From contig NZ_JABBND010000029.1 in assembly GCF_012933465.1 (NCBI RefSeq), positions 1 through 60,222 of the forward strand: DNA of 60,222 nt, written 5' to 3'. Shown here piece by piece: positions 47,501-55,077 of this stretch; position 1 is the first letter of the stretch; the number at the start of each line of letters is the position of its first letter. The notes below the pieces were generated by a model that saw only the letters and a list, made by a program, of their open reading frames with translations, did no database searches and was not told where the DNA came from. Source of the stretch: Actinomycetospora sp. TBRC 11914 (GTDB taxonomy: Bacteria > Actinomycetota > Actinomycetes > Mycobacteriales > Pseudonocardiaceae). The translations under genes were made by a program, and so were the position numbers.

Positions 47501-49526
47501 CGTCGGTGACGACCATGTCGGGCGGGTCGGCGAGCGCGGACGCGAGGGCGGCGTCCCCGTCGGCGACCGGCGTCACGGTGCAGCGGGGCGCGAGGAGCCG
47601 GGTGACGTAGGCGCGCATGTCGGCGTTGTCGTCGGCGACGAGCACGCGCCCGACCGGCTCGCCCTCCGCGACCGGCCCGGTCGGAACCGTCGACGGGTCG
47701 GCCGCGTCGTCGGGGATCCAGCGGGAGGCCTCGTCCATGAGAGCCCGCGCGTGGCCCCCGATCTCGCCGTTCTCGGTGGACGCGTCCGGTTCGGCGGCGG
47801 CCAGCGGCAGCGCGACGGTGAACGTGGTGCCGACGCCGAACTCGCTCGCCACCTCGATGTCGCCGCCGTGCCGCGTCGTGATCTCGTGCACCAGCGCGAG
47901 CCCGATCCCGCTGCCCTCGGCCGAGCGCGCCCAGGCGCCCTCGACCCGGTGGAAGCGGTCGAACAGCCGCGGCAGCTCGTGCTCGGGGATCCCGACGCCG
48001 GTGTCGGCCACCGTGAGCACCGCCCGCTCGTCCTCGCGGCGCAGCCGCACCTCGACCCGGCCCTCGCGGGTGTACTTGAGCGCGTTGGTGACGAGGTTGA
48101 GCACGACGCGCTCCCAGCCGTCGCGGCCCACCGCGACCGGGACCGTCCCCGGGGCGACGTCGACCACGTACTCCAGCCCGGCCCGCTCCATCGCCGACGC
48201 CACCATCCCGGCGATCTCGGTGGTCAGCCGGGCGACGTCGACCACCTCGCGGTGCCGCTCGCCCTCGCCCGCCTGCAGCCGGGCGACCTCCAGCAGATCG
48301 TCCACCACCCGCGCCAGCCGCCGGGTGTTGCGGGCGACGACCTCGAGCTCCGCCCGCCAGCGGGCCGGGTCGACCGTGTCCTCGGCGAGGAGGTCGTCCA
48401 CCGGCCCGGCGACGAGGGTCAGCGGCGTGCGGAGCTCGTGGCTGGCGTCGGCGAAGAAGCGTCGCCGGGTGCGGTCCAGGTCGGCGAGGGCCTCGGCGCG
48501 CTCCCGGTCGGCCTCCGCGGCGCGGGCGTCGAGCACCCCGGAGGTGACCTGCCCGGCCACGAGCTCGACGAAGTCGCGGTAGCGCTCGTCGTAGGCCAGG
48601 TGGCGGGAGAGCCCGACCACCAGCACCCCGATCGGGCCGTCGTCGTCGCCGGAGGTGGTGGCGGGGGTGAGGGGGACGACGGCGACGCGGTCGCACTCCG
48701 GCGGCGCGGCGGGCACGGCGTCGTCGGTGAGCGGCAGGACCCGGCCGGTCGGGTTGACCGCGGCCGCCGGCCACCCCTGCGCTGGTACCCCGAGCTCGAC
48801 GACCGCGGGCGCGGCGGGCCCGCCCGCCTCGACCCCGACGGCGGCGACGAGGCGGGCGCGGCGCGAGGCCACCGTCGGGTCGAGCAGGTAGAGCAGCCCG
48901 AACGGCAGATCGCGGCGGGCGCCCTCGAGGACCTCGCGGGAGGCGGCGGTGACCTCGCCGATCGAGCGGGCCGAGGTCATGGCGCTGGCGAGGTCGCGCA
49001 GGAAGGCCATCCGGCGCTCGGCGAGCACCCGCTCGGTGGTCTCGGCGACGACGCACAGCAGGCCCTGGACGCCGCGGTCGCCGTCGTAGAGCGGGCTGTA
49101 GGAGAAGGTGTGGTAGGTCTCCTCGGGCCAGCCGTAGCGCTCGAGGTAGAGCAGCAGGTCCTCGTCCCAGGTGGCCTCGCCGTCCTCGAGCACCGTCCGG
49201 ATCTGCGGGGTCAGGGTCTCCCGGATCTCGGCCCAGACCTCGTCGAACGGCCGCCCGAGCGCCCAGGGGTGCTTGCGCCGCAGCGTCGCCGCCCGGTAGG
49301 CGTCGTTGTAGAACATGGTGAGCTCGGGGCCCCACGCCATCCACATGGCGAAGCGCGAGGTGAGCACGACGCGCACCACGTCCCGCAGCGCCGTGGGCCA
49401 GCCGGAGGGTGGGCCGAGCGGAGTCGCCGCCCAGTCGACCGCCGCCATGTCCCGGGCGACGCCCGCCTGGTCCGCGAACAGGGGGTCCATGCTCTCCGGT
49501 GTCGGCGCATCACCCGTCTGCGACAT
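44586..49526 (-). CDS. 1646-residue hybrid sensor kinase-response regulator-PP2C-anti-sigma-STAS protein
   Basis: Soluble, with no membrane helix. In order: PAS-like domain (about 30-165), GAF (about 175-335), histidine kinase with H-box ASHELRTPLT (His363), N-box NALKYT and DTGVGIP (355-575). Then a receiver (625-745; Asp675, Lys727), PAS (750-870), two GAF-like domains (870-1160), and a SpoIIE/RsbU PP2C phosphatase (1170-1400; GGDWYD at 1200). Then an RsbW-type ATPase (1400-1530; EAATNAVEHAYG) and a C-terminal STAS anti-anti-sigma domain (1545-1646; LASAGVG). It thus joins a two-component relay and a partner-switch module in one chain. Start ATG at 49524-49526 has GGAAG upstream. Divergent from treZ. 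Confidence 0.93.
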   Translation of the reverse strand: MSQTGDAPTPESMDPLFADQAGVARDMAAVDWAATPLGPPSGWPTALRDVVRVVLTSRFAMWMAWGPELTMFYNDAYRAATLRRKHPWALGRPFDEVWAEIRETLTPQIRTVLEDGEATWDEDLLLYLERYGWPEETYHTFSYSPLYDGDRGVQGLLCVVAETTERVLAERRMAFLRDLASAMTSARSIGEVTAASREVLEGARRDLPFGLLYLLDPTVASRRARLVAAVGVEAGGPAAPAVVELGVPAQGWPAAAVNPTGRVLPLTDDAVPAAPPECDRVAVVPLTPATTSGDDDGPIGVLVVGLSRHLAYDERYRDFVELVAGQVTSGVLDARAAEADRERAEALADLDRTRRRFFADASHELRTPLTLVAGPVDDLLAEDTVDPARWRAELEVVARNTRRLARVVDDLLEVARLQAGEGERHREVVDVARLTTEIAGMVASAMERAGLEYVVDVAPGTVPVAVGRDGWERVVLNLVTNALKYTREGRVEVRLRREDERAVLTVADTGVGIPEHELPRLFDRFHRVEGAWARSAEGSGIGLALVHEITTRHGGDIEVASEFGVGTTFTVALPLAAAEPDASTENGEIGGHARALMDEASRWIPDDAADPSTVPTGPVAEGEPVGRVLVADDNADMRAYVTRLLAPRCTVTPVADGDAALASALADPPDMVVTDVVMPGRSGLDLLVALRADPRTARIPVLLLSARAGEEDAVEGLAAQADDYLVKPFSAAELQARVAAHLQLGRARREAEARFSAVADLAPVMIWVAGADEARLFLNAGWSRFTGLDPASELGHGWFEGVHPDDRPAYRAAAERGRATSQGWEVDYRLRHADGTYHRVVEQAVPVPAGGSGEGAEPATGWIGSCVDVHARLRDADRATLLAEIGEAMEASDTVPERLAELVRVLDRAKLGDRVRVLDPGAASDAEDGTHHLRRPLVVRGRTVGTLELDRDRSSEPWSADERMLADEVVTRVLPALENALLRTEERTAADRLVLVHRATAAFSAAATPLEVARIAVTHVEQLLGPDLRCGVYEYDDVTRRLSVLVRRPAERDALSTADVVAVDVDSILTRAVREEVSLWVHEPEPGEGPEAQDQTLVALLRARGLTKAITLPLIAAGRVVGALEVGFAGRGRLDDGERTTLQALAEPCGVALDRARLYRAEHQIAQTLQRSLLPQALPEVPRLPIAVRYQPGAVGTSAGGDWYDVVEVDDTHVAVVVGDVVGQGTAAAAVMGQLRTALSGYLLAGHGPGPALDLLDGLVARVPGARASTAVCLLVDIVTGEVRWARAGHLPALLAPADGAPPHLLTDPAGHGPLLGLAHARQRARTEGTTTIAPGTSVVLYTDGLVERRGESLDEGLDRLVEVATACEDRTPEAMASALLGGLVPAGALDDVAVVVVRLAPAPLEVRLAADPARLGPLRRSVAAWGDQAGLGADVLDDLQLALGEAATNAVEHAYGLVPPEGAGVDVRLTARADGGVGVCVRDHGAWREAPTDPGHRGRGLLLIRAVASDVVVQGGPDGTAVTFTVAPGRHEVAHADAGEAEQRAERPVRVVMESGPGGPVVRVSGDLDLAGSLEARRRLAPAEYDGPWTLDVTGVGYLASAGVGLLLEAVEHGAELVLPEEGPAARVLALSGLTAPSRLAGRSS

Positions 49527-49638
49527 CTGCTTCCGTTCGGCTGGTTCCTGGCGCGGGCAGCGCGACCGTGACGGTACCCGCCCGCGGCGCGGGGCCGCGC
49601 AGTCGCGGTGGGGCCCGGGCGCCGGGATGATCCGGAGC

Positions 49639-51417
49639 ATGACGGTGCGGGAGGGATCGCGCGGCTCCGGGCCCCGCGGGCTCGGGGTCGACGGACGGTT
49701 CGCGGTGTGGGCGCCGGAGGTCGGCTCGGTCGCGGTCGTCGTGGACGGGACCCCGCACGCCATGACGCGCGACGACGACGGCTGGTGGCACGCCCAGGTG
49801 CCCGGCGCGGGGCACGGCACCGCCTACGCCTACGCCCTCGACGACGCCGACCCCCTCCCCGACCCCCGCTCGCGGTGGCAGCCCGACGGGGTGCACGCCG
49901 CGTCGCGGGTGTGGGACCCGTCGTCGTCCCGGGTGCCCGACGAGGGCTGGACCGGGCGGGCCCTGCCCGGCGCGGTGGTCTACGAGATGCACGTGGGGAC
50001 GTTCACCCCCGGCGGCACGTTCGACAGCGCCGTCGAGCGCCTCGACCACCTGGCCGACCTCGGGATCACCCACGTCGAGGTCCTGCCGGTCAACGCCTTC
50101 GACGGCACCCGCGGCTGGGGCTACGACGGTGTCCTATGGTTCGCCGTCACCGAGAACTACGGCGGGCCCGACGGGTTCCGCCGCTTCGTCGACGCCTGCC
50201 ACGAGCGCGGGCTCGCCGTCGTGCTCGACGCGGTCTACAACCACCTCGGCCCGTCCGGGGCCTACCTCGACCGCTTCGGGCCCTACTTCAGCGGCGCCAA
50301 CGACTGGGGCTCGGCCCTCAACCTCGACGGCCCCGGGTCCGACACCGTCCGGGCCTACATCCTCGAGAACGTCGCGATGTGGTTCACCGACTTCGCGGTG
50401 GACGGCCTGCGCCTCGACGCGGTGCACGCCCTGCGCGACACCCGCGCCACCCACGTGCTCGAGGAGATGGCGACGACCGCGGACGCGCTCGCCGCGACCC
50501 TCGGCCGCCCGTGCGTGCTGATCGGCGAGTCCGACCTCAACGACCCGCGGCTGGTCACCCCGCGCGAGGCCGGCGGCTACGGCCTGGACGCCCAGTGGTG
50601 CGACGACATCCACCATGCCCTGCACTCGACGCTGACCGGGGAGACCCAGGGCTACTACGTCGACTTCGGGGAGCTGGACACGCTCGCGCGGGTGCTGCGG
50701 GAGGCCTACGTGCACGCCGGCACCTGGTCGACGTTCCGCGGCCGCACCCACGGCCGGCCCGTCGACCTGCTGCGCACCCCCGGGTACCGGTTCCTGGCCT
50801 ACCTGCAGGACCACGACCAGGTCGGCAACCGCGCCGCGGGCGACCGGCTCTCGGCCTCGCTCTCCCCCGAGCTGCTCGCCTGCGGGGCGGCGCTGGTGTT
50901 CTGCTCGCCGTTCACCCCGATGCTGTTCATGGGCGAGGAGTGGGGCGCGTCGACGCCCTGGGCGTTCTTCGTCGGGTTCGACGACCCGTCGCTGCGGGAC
51001 GCGGTGCGCGAGGGCCGCCGGCGGGAGTTCGCCGAGCACGGGTGGGGCGCGGCCGACGTGCCCGACCCCACCGACGTGGCCACCTTCGAGCGCTCCCGGC
51101 TCGACTGGTCCGAGCCCGAGGAGGGGCAGCACGCCTGGCTGCTCGAGGTCTACCGCTCCCTCATCGCGCTGCGGCGCACCGAGCCCGAGCTCGCCGACCC
51201 CCGCCTCGACCGCGTGCGCTGCGACGCCGATCCGGGTTCACGCACGCTGGTCCTGCACCGGGGTAGCGTCCGCCTCGTGGTCAACCTCGCAGCCGTGGAG
51301 CGCACCGTCGCCGTCGACGGCGCCCACACCTGCCTGGCCGCCCCGCTCGGCGCCGGGGTGTCCGAGGCCGCGGTGACCCTCCCGCCCGAGTCGTTCGCCA
51401 TCGTGCGCACCGGGTAG
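49639..51417 (+). CDS. treZ: Malto-oligosyltrehalose trehalohydrolase TreZ
   Basis: A 592-residue GH13 enzyme that releases trehalose from maltooligosyl trehalose made by TreY. It has an N-terminal CBM48-like domain (GRFAVWAPEVGSVAVVV), VVYEMHVGTFTPGGTF, VLDAVYNHLGPSG, the nucleophile region FAVDGLRLDAVHAL, acid/base GESDLNDPR and AYLQDHDQVGNR. The start is the ATG at 49639; an ATG four codons upstream is also possible. It lies about 8 kb from treY, although the two are usually adjacent. An SGNH hydrolase gene follows 5 bp later. Confidence 0.96.
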   Translation: MTVREGSRGSGPRGLGVDGRFAVWAPEVGSVAVVVDGTPHAMTRDDDGWWHAQVPGAGHGTAYAYALDDADPLPDPRSRWQPDGVHAASRVWDPSSSRVPDEGWTGRALPGAVVYEMHVGTFTPGGTFDSAVERLDHLADLGITHVEVLPVNAFDGTRGWGYDGVLWFAVTENYGGPDGFRRFVDACHERGLAVVLDAVYNHLGPSGAYLDRFGPYFSGANDWGSALNLDGPGSDTVRAYILENVAMWFTDFAVDGLRLDAVHALRDTRATHVLEEMATTADALAATLGRPCVLIGESDLNDPRLVTPREAGGYGLDAQWCDDIHHALHSTLTGETQGYYVDFGELDTLARVLREAYVHAGTWSTFRGRTHGRPVDLLRTPGYRFLAYLQDHDQVGNRAAGDRLSASLSPELLACGAALVFCSPFTPMLFMGEEWGASTPWAFFVGFDDPSLRDAVREGRRREFAEHGWGAADVPDPTDVATFERSRLDWSEPEEGQHAWLLEVYRSLIALRRTEPELADPRLDRVRCDADPGSRTLVLHRGSVRLVVNLAAVERTVAVDGAHTCLAAPLGAGVSEAAVTLPPESFAIVRTG

Positions 51418-51422
51418 CGCCG

Positions 51423-52214
51423 GTGCCCACCACCCTCACGCGGGCGACCGCCGGCCTGCGCGCCACCCGTCGTCGCGTCGCCGTCGTCGCGGGGGTGGCC
51501 GTCGCGGCCGCGATCGCGGTGACCCTGCTCGTCGTCGGGACCCTGACCTCCGCCGCGGAGCCCGCGCCGCCGCCCCTCGCCGCGCCCGGCCCGCCGCCGT
51601 CGGACCACCCGATCGTGGTGCTGGGGGCGTCGATCTCCGCTGGCACCGGCAGCACCCCGCAGCAGGCGTGGCCCGTGCTCGTCGGGCGCTGCCTCGGCCG
51701 GCGGGTGCTGGTCGGCGCCGTCCCCGGGGCCGGGTACGTCGCCACCGGCCGTGGGGAGCGCGGCCCGGTCGTGCGGCTGCTGCGCGAGGCCGACCTGCCC
51801 CGCCTCGACCCGTCGTTCGTCGTGCTCCAGGCCGGCCACAACGACATCGGGACATCGCCCCGCACGCTCGAGGCCGCCGTCACCACCGCCGTCACCACCG
51901 TCGGGCGGGAGCTGCCCCACACCCGGCTCGTGCTGATCACGGTCTTCGCCCACGTCGGCGTGCCGACCGCCCAGGCACGGGCCACCGACGCCACGATCGT
52001 CGCGGCCGCCCGGCGTGCCGACCCCCGCGTCGTGGTCCTCGACCCGCTCACCGAGGGCTGGTCGTTCCCGCGGGTGGGCGACGGGCTCCATCCCACCCCG
52101 GCCGGCCAGCGGGTCCTCGCCGGGCACGTGCTCACCGACCTCGCCCGCGCGGGGGTCACGGGCCCGGGGACCTGCCCGCAGGAGTCGGCGCCGCCACGCT
52201 TGACGCCGTCCTGA
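51423..52214 (+). CDS. Membrane-anchored SGNH/GDSL hydrolase
   Basis: 263 residues. An N-terminal membrane helix (VAVVAGVAVAAAIAVTLLVVGTL) with a basic start suggests export and anchoring. The SGNH blocks are block I VVLGASISAGTG (serine in place of GDSL), block III VVLQAGHNDIG and block V VGDGLHPTPAG (Asp-x-x-His). Such enzymes remove acyl groups from sugars or lipids. It sits between treZ and an acyltransferase-3 gene, so acylation and de-acylation of an exported saccharide is a possible link (inference). GTG start 5 bp after the treZ stop. Confidence 0.87.
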   Translation: MPTTLTRATAGLRATRRRVAVVAGVAVAAAIAVTLLVVGTLTSAAEPAPPPLAAPGPPPSDHPIVVLGASISAGTGSTPQQAWPVLVGRCLGRRVLVGAVPGAGYVATGRGERGPVVRLLREADLPRLDPSFVVLQAGHNDIGTSPRTLEAAVTTAVTTVGRELPHTRLVLITVFAHVGVPTAQARATDATIVAAARRADPRVVVLDPLTEGWSFPRVGDGLHPTPAGQRVLAGHVLTDLARAGVTGPGTCPQESAPPRLTPS

Positions 52215-52262
52215 CCCCCGCACAGCTCCCTCCCAGGGAGGGGGAGCACGGTAGGGGTCGTC

Positions 52263-53450
52263 ATGGTGACCGCACAGCGACCCGAACGTGACCGGGAAGC
52301 ACCGGACGCACCGTCCGCCCCACCGGCACCGTCTGCCCCTCCCGGTCCCGCCCCCGCCTCGGACCGGCGCCACCTCCACGAGGTGGACCTCTTCCGGCTG
52401 CTGACCTTCGCGTGCGTCATCGGGGTGCACGTGCTGTCCGCGACGACGACGATCGACAACGTCGGCTCCAACGCGGGCCAGCTGCTGCTGCACTTCACCC
52501 GCGAGGCGTTCTTCACCCTGACCGGGTTCGTGCTGACGTTCCAGGCGCTGCGCCGCCCGCAGCGCCCGCTGCCGTTCTGGCGCCGGCGCATCCCGCTCGT
52601 CCTGACGCCCTACCTCACCTGGACCGTCCTGTACTCGCTGCTCGCGGTGTGGACCCGCCCGCCCGGGATGCCCGAGCCGACGGTGTCGCAGGAGCTGGTG
52701 ACGATGGGCTGGAACGCCCTCGAGGGCACCGCCTGGTACCACCTGTACTTCCTGCTGGTCACGCTGCAGCTCTACCTGGTCTTCCCGGCGCTGGTCGCGG
52801 GGCTGCGCCGGCTGGGGCGGGTCGGGCACGGCGTCGTGCTCGGGGTGGCGCTGGTGGCGCAGGTCGTGGTGTGCGAGCTCCTGATCGACCCGCCCGCGAA
52901 CGGGTTCGGGGCGTTCCTCGTCGCGCACGGGTTCGTCCTGCTGCCCGCCTACCTGCTCTACCCGGTGGTCGGCGCGGTCGCGGCCCTGCACCTCGACCAG
53001 CTCCAGGCCCTCGTGCTGCGGTTCCGGTGGTGGATCGCGGGCCTCGTCGTCGTGACGATCACCCTCGCCGAGCTGCTCTACGTCCGGGCCGTGGGGACCG
53101 GGACGGTGCCGTCCATGGCCGCGGCGGTGTTCCAGCCGACCACGATCGCGTGGTTCCTCGTCGCGGTCCTGGGCCTCTACGCGCTCAGCCTCGTGGTGAC
53201 CGCCGGGTGGCGGCCGGGCGGGCCCGCACGGCGGGTGCTGGCGTACGCGTCGGACCGGTCGTTCGGGATCTTCCTCGCGCACCCGCTGGTGCTCGCCGGC
53301 CTGCTCTCGATCGCCGGCGGGTGGGTGGACGCCGTCGGGTCGGGCCTGACGCTCGTCGCGCTCTACCTCGGGACGGTCGTGGGGTCGGTGCTGGTGGCCG
53401 ACGTGGCGCGGCGGCTGCCGTGGAGCGCGGCGCTGACCGGTCGTGCCTAG
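52263..53450 (+). CDS. Acyltransferase family 3 membrane protein
   Basis: 395 residues with about ten hydrophobic helices. It is a membrane O-acyltransferase of the acyltransferase-3 family, which modifies surface sugars or antibiotics. Typical features are EVDLFRLLTFACVIGVHVL in helix 1, the RRRIPLVLTPYLTW region and the SFGIFLAHPLVL end block. The first 35 residues are Pro/Ala-rich. A hairpin-forming CTCCCTCCC/GGGAGGGG and a TAGGGG-like hexamer lie in the 48-bp gap upstream. Its stop codon TAG is the left end of a palindromic element (53447-53523). Confidence 0.9.
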   Translation: MVTAQRPERDREAPDAPSAPPAPSAPPGPAPASDRRHLHEVDLFRLLTFACVIGVHVLSATTTIDNVGSNAGQLLLHFTREAFFTLTGFVLTFQALRRPQRPLPFWRRRIPLVLTPYLTWTVLYSLLAVWTRPPGMPEPTVSQELVTMGWNALEGTAWYHLYFLLVTLQLYLVFPALVAGLRRLGRVGHGVVLGVALVAQVVVCELLIDPPANGFGAFLVAHGFVLLPAYLLYPVVGAVAALHLDQLQALVLRFRWWIAGLVVVTITLAELLYVRAVGTGTVPSMAAAVFQPTTIAWFLVAVLGLYALSLVVTAGWRPGGPARRVLAYASDRSFGIFLAHPLVLAGLLSIAGGWVDAVGSGLTLVALYLGTVVGSVLVADVARRLPWSAALTGRA

Positions 53451-53523
53451 GTGGCCTGCGGCCTCGTGAGCACTAACTGTCGGTATAGCGACACTTTGTG
53501 CTCACGAGGCCGGAGGCCACCTA
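53447..53523. repeat. 77-bp palindromic element, CTCGTGAGCACTAA family, copy 2
   Basis: Arms CTAGGTGGCC/GGCCACCTA and CCTCGTGAGCAC/GTGCTCACGAGG surround TGTCGGTATAGCGACA. It supplies the stop codon of the acyltransferase on the plus strand (53448-53450) and of the 69-residue protein on the minus strand (53523-53521). Likely bidirectional terminator. Confidence 0.85.
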
Positions 53524-53730
53524 CTCGGTGCCGTCGATCAGCTCGTCGAGGGTGACGAACAGCGGCTCGCCGCGTTCGGCCGCCCGCGCGCTGGCCCGCC
53601 GCGCCGACGCCGCGATCCGCGCCAGCTCGTCCGCCGCCACCACCCGCGTCTGGAGGACCTCGCCGTCGTCGTTCGTCAGCGTGACCGCGACGAGGCCGGT
53701 CTCGGGCTCCTCGGAGAACGACAGCCCCAT
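53521..53730 (-). CDS. Small conserved-looking hypothetical protein
   Basis: 69 residues, acidic at both ends: a probable beta hairpin (SFSEEPETGLVAVTLTNDDGEVLQTRVV) followed by one helix (ADELARIAASARRASARAAERGE). No named domain is recognised. The start is the ATG at 53728-53730, leaderless with TAGGGT 7 nt upstream. Its stop lies in the palindromic element. It is 82 bp from the PatB-like gene on the same strand, so a separate transcript is likely. Confidence 0.7.
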   Translation of the reverse strand: MGLSFSEEPETGLVAVTLTNDDGEVLQTRVVAADELARIAASARRASARAAERGEPLFVTLDELIDGTE

Positions 53731-53811
53731 GGGTCCGACCCTAGCGATCTCCGGCGGACGTCGACGGGGCTTTCCTGCCACTGGATGCAAGCAACGACGC
53801 TCGGCTGGCAA

Positions 53812-54966
53812 CTACGGGAGCGCGGCCGCGATCCGCTCCAGCGCGTCGGCCAGCACCGGCCCGGCCATCGCCAGGTTCAGCCGCATCCCGCCCGGGCGCC
53901 CGCACGCGGCGCCGTCGGTCATCACCACGCCGGCCTCGCGGCGGAAGAAGTCCGACGGCGGCTCGTCCAGACCGAGCGCGGTCGCGTCCAGCCACGCCAG
54001 GTAGGTGCCCTCCGGGACGGTGACGTCGAGGCCCGGCAGGTCGGCACCGGCCAGCAGGGTGCGGTTGCCGTCGAGGTAGGCGAGCACGTCGTCGAGCCAC
54101 TCGCGCCCGTGGGCGTAGGCGGCCGTCGTCGCGAGCACGCCCGGCGTGGCGGTGCTGTGCTCGGCGAGGTAGCCGACGTCGTCCCACCAGGCGGCGTCCG
54201 CGTCGTTGCCGAGGATCACCTGGCCGCACTTCAGTCCCGGGAGGTTCCAGGCCTTCGACGCGGAGGTCGCCGTCACCGCGTGCGCCGCCGCGACCGGTGA
54301 CGACGCCGCGTAGGGCCGGTGGACCCGCCCGTCGAACGTCAGCGGCGCGTGGATCTCATCGGCGAACACCCGGGCGCCGTGCCGCTCGACGACCGCCGTG
54401 ACCGCCGCCAGCTCCGCCTCGCCGAGCACGCGGCCCGTCGGGTTGTGAGGGTTGACCAGCACCAGGAGCCCCGCCCCCGAGGCCGCGAAGGCCGCGTCGA
54501 GGGCGTCCGGGTCGAGCGTCCAGCCGTCGCGGGCCAGGGGCACCCGCACCAGCTCCCGGTCGAGCATCGCCGGCACCCGCAGGAACGGCATGTAGCCGGG
54601 GGTGGGCACCAGCACCGGGCTGCCGGGCGGGGTGAAGTGGCGGATGGTCGTCGTGAGGGCGGTGAGGACGTCGGGCACCGGGCGGATGCGCTCCGGGTCG
54701 GGCGCCCAGCCGAAGCGGTCGGACCAGAACGCCGCGCACGCCGCCGCCATGTCGGCGACCCACGCGTCCGCGAGGTAACCGAAGTGGTTGGCGTCGGCGC
54801 TCGCCCGCACCGCCTCGGCGACCGCCGGTGCCGGCGGGAAGTCCATCTCGGCGACGAACGCCCCGATGAGGCCCCGCCCCCGGGCGTCGGTGCCGGCCGT
54901 GGACCACTTCCAGCTGCCGCCGGCGCGCATGGCGTCGGCGGTCAGCGCGTCGAACGGGTGCGCCAT
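53812..54966 (-). CDS. PLP-dependent aminotransferase/C-S lyase, MalY/PatB-like
   Basis: 384 residues, fold-type I. The PLP lysine is in TSASKAWNLPGLKCG, the substrate/cofactor block is LVLVNPHNPTGRV, and ADEIHAPLTF carries the aspartate that holds the pyridine nitrogen. The N-terminal AEMDFPPAPAVAEAV and SFGY-like NHFGYLAD are typical of cystathionine beta-lyases of the MalY/PatB group, which give homocysteine or act as regulators. The ATG at 54964-54966 is preferred; an ATG 6 codons upstream is possible. A hairpin at 55010-55047 separates it from pyruvate kinase. Confidence 0.9.
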   Translation of the reverse strand: MAHPFDALTADAMRAGGSWKWSTAGTDARGRGLIGAFVAEMDFPPAPAVAEAVRASADANHFGYLADAWVADMAAACAAFWSDRFGWAPDPERIRPVPDVLTALTTTIRHFTPPGSPVLVPTPGYMPFLRVPAMLDRELVRVPLARDGWTLDPDALDAAFAASGAGLLVLVNPHNPTGRVLGEAELAAVTAVVERHGARVFADEIHAPLTFDGRVHRPYAASSPVAAAHAVTATSASKAWNLPGLKCGQVILGNDADAAWWDDVGYLAEHSTATPGVLATTAAYAHGREWLDDVLAYLDGNRTLLAGADLPGLDVTVPEGTYLAWLDATALGLDEPPSDFFRREAGVVMTDGAACGRPGGMRLNLAMAGPVLADALERIAAALP

Positions 54967-55009
54967 GGCCCCATGATCACCCATCCGGCCGCGCCCCGGA
55001 GCGCACGAG

Positions 55010-55047
55010 CGGCCGGTTCGTGACCATGGAAGGTCACCGACCGGCCG
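55010..55047 (-). terminator. Hairpin after pyruvate kinase
   Basis: Arms of 16 nt (CGGCCGGT..GTGACC and GGTCAC..ACCGGCCG) are perfect except for a 2-bp internal mismatch, with a 6-nt loop. It lies 31 bp past the pyk stop and before the PatB-like gene. Likely terminator, without a U-tract. Confidence 0.7.
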
Positions 55048-55077
55048 TTCGTACCGTCCAGGGGCGGGCCCACCCCG

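Noticed and set aside
44685..49571. Plus-strand open frame of about 1600 codons opposite the giant sensor gene.
   Set aside because: Composition is that of an antisense shadow (Arg, Gly, Asp, Val), with no motifs. The minus strand has nine recognisable domains.
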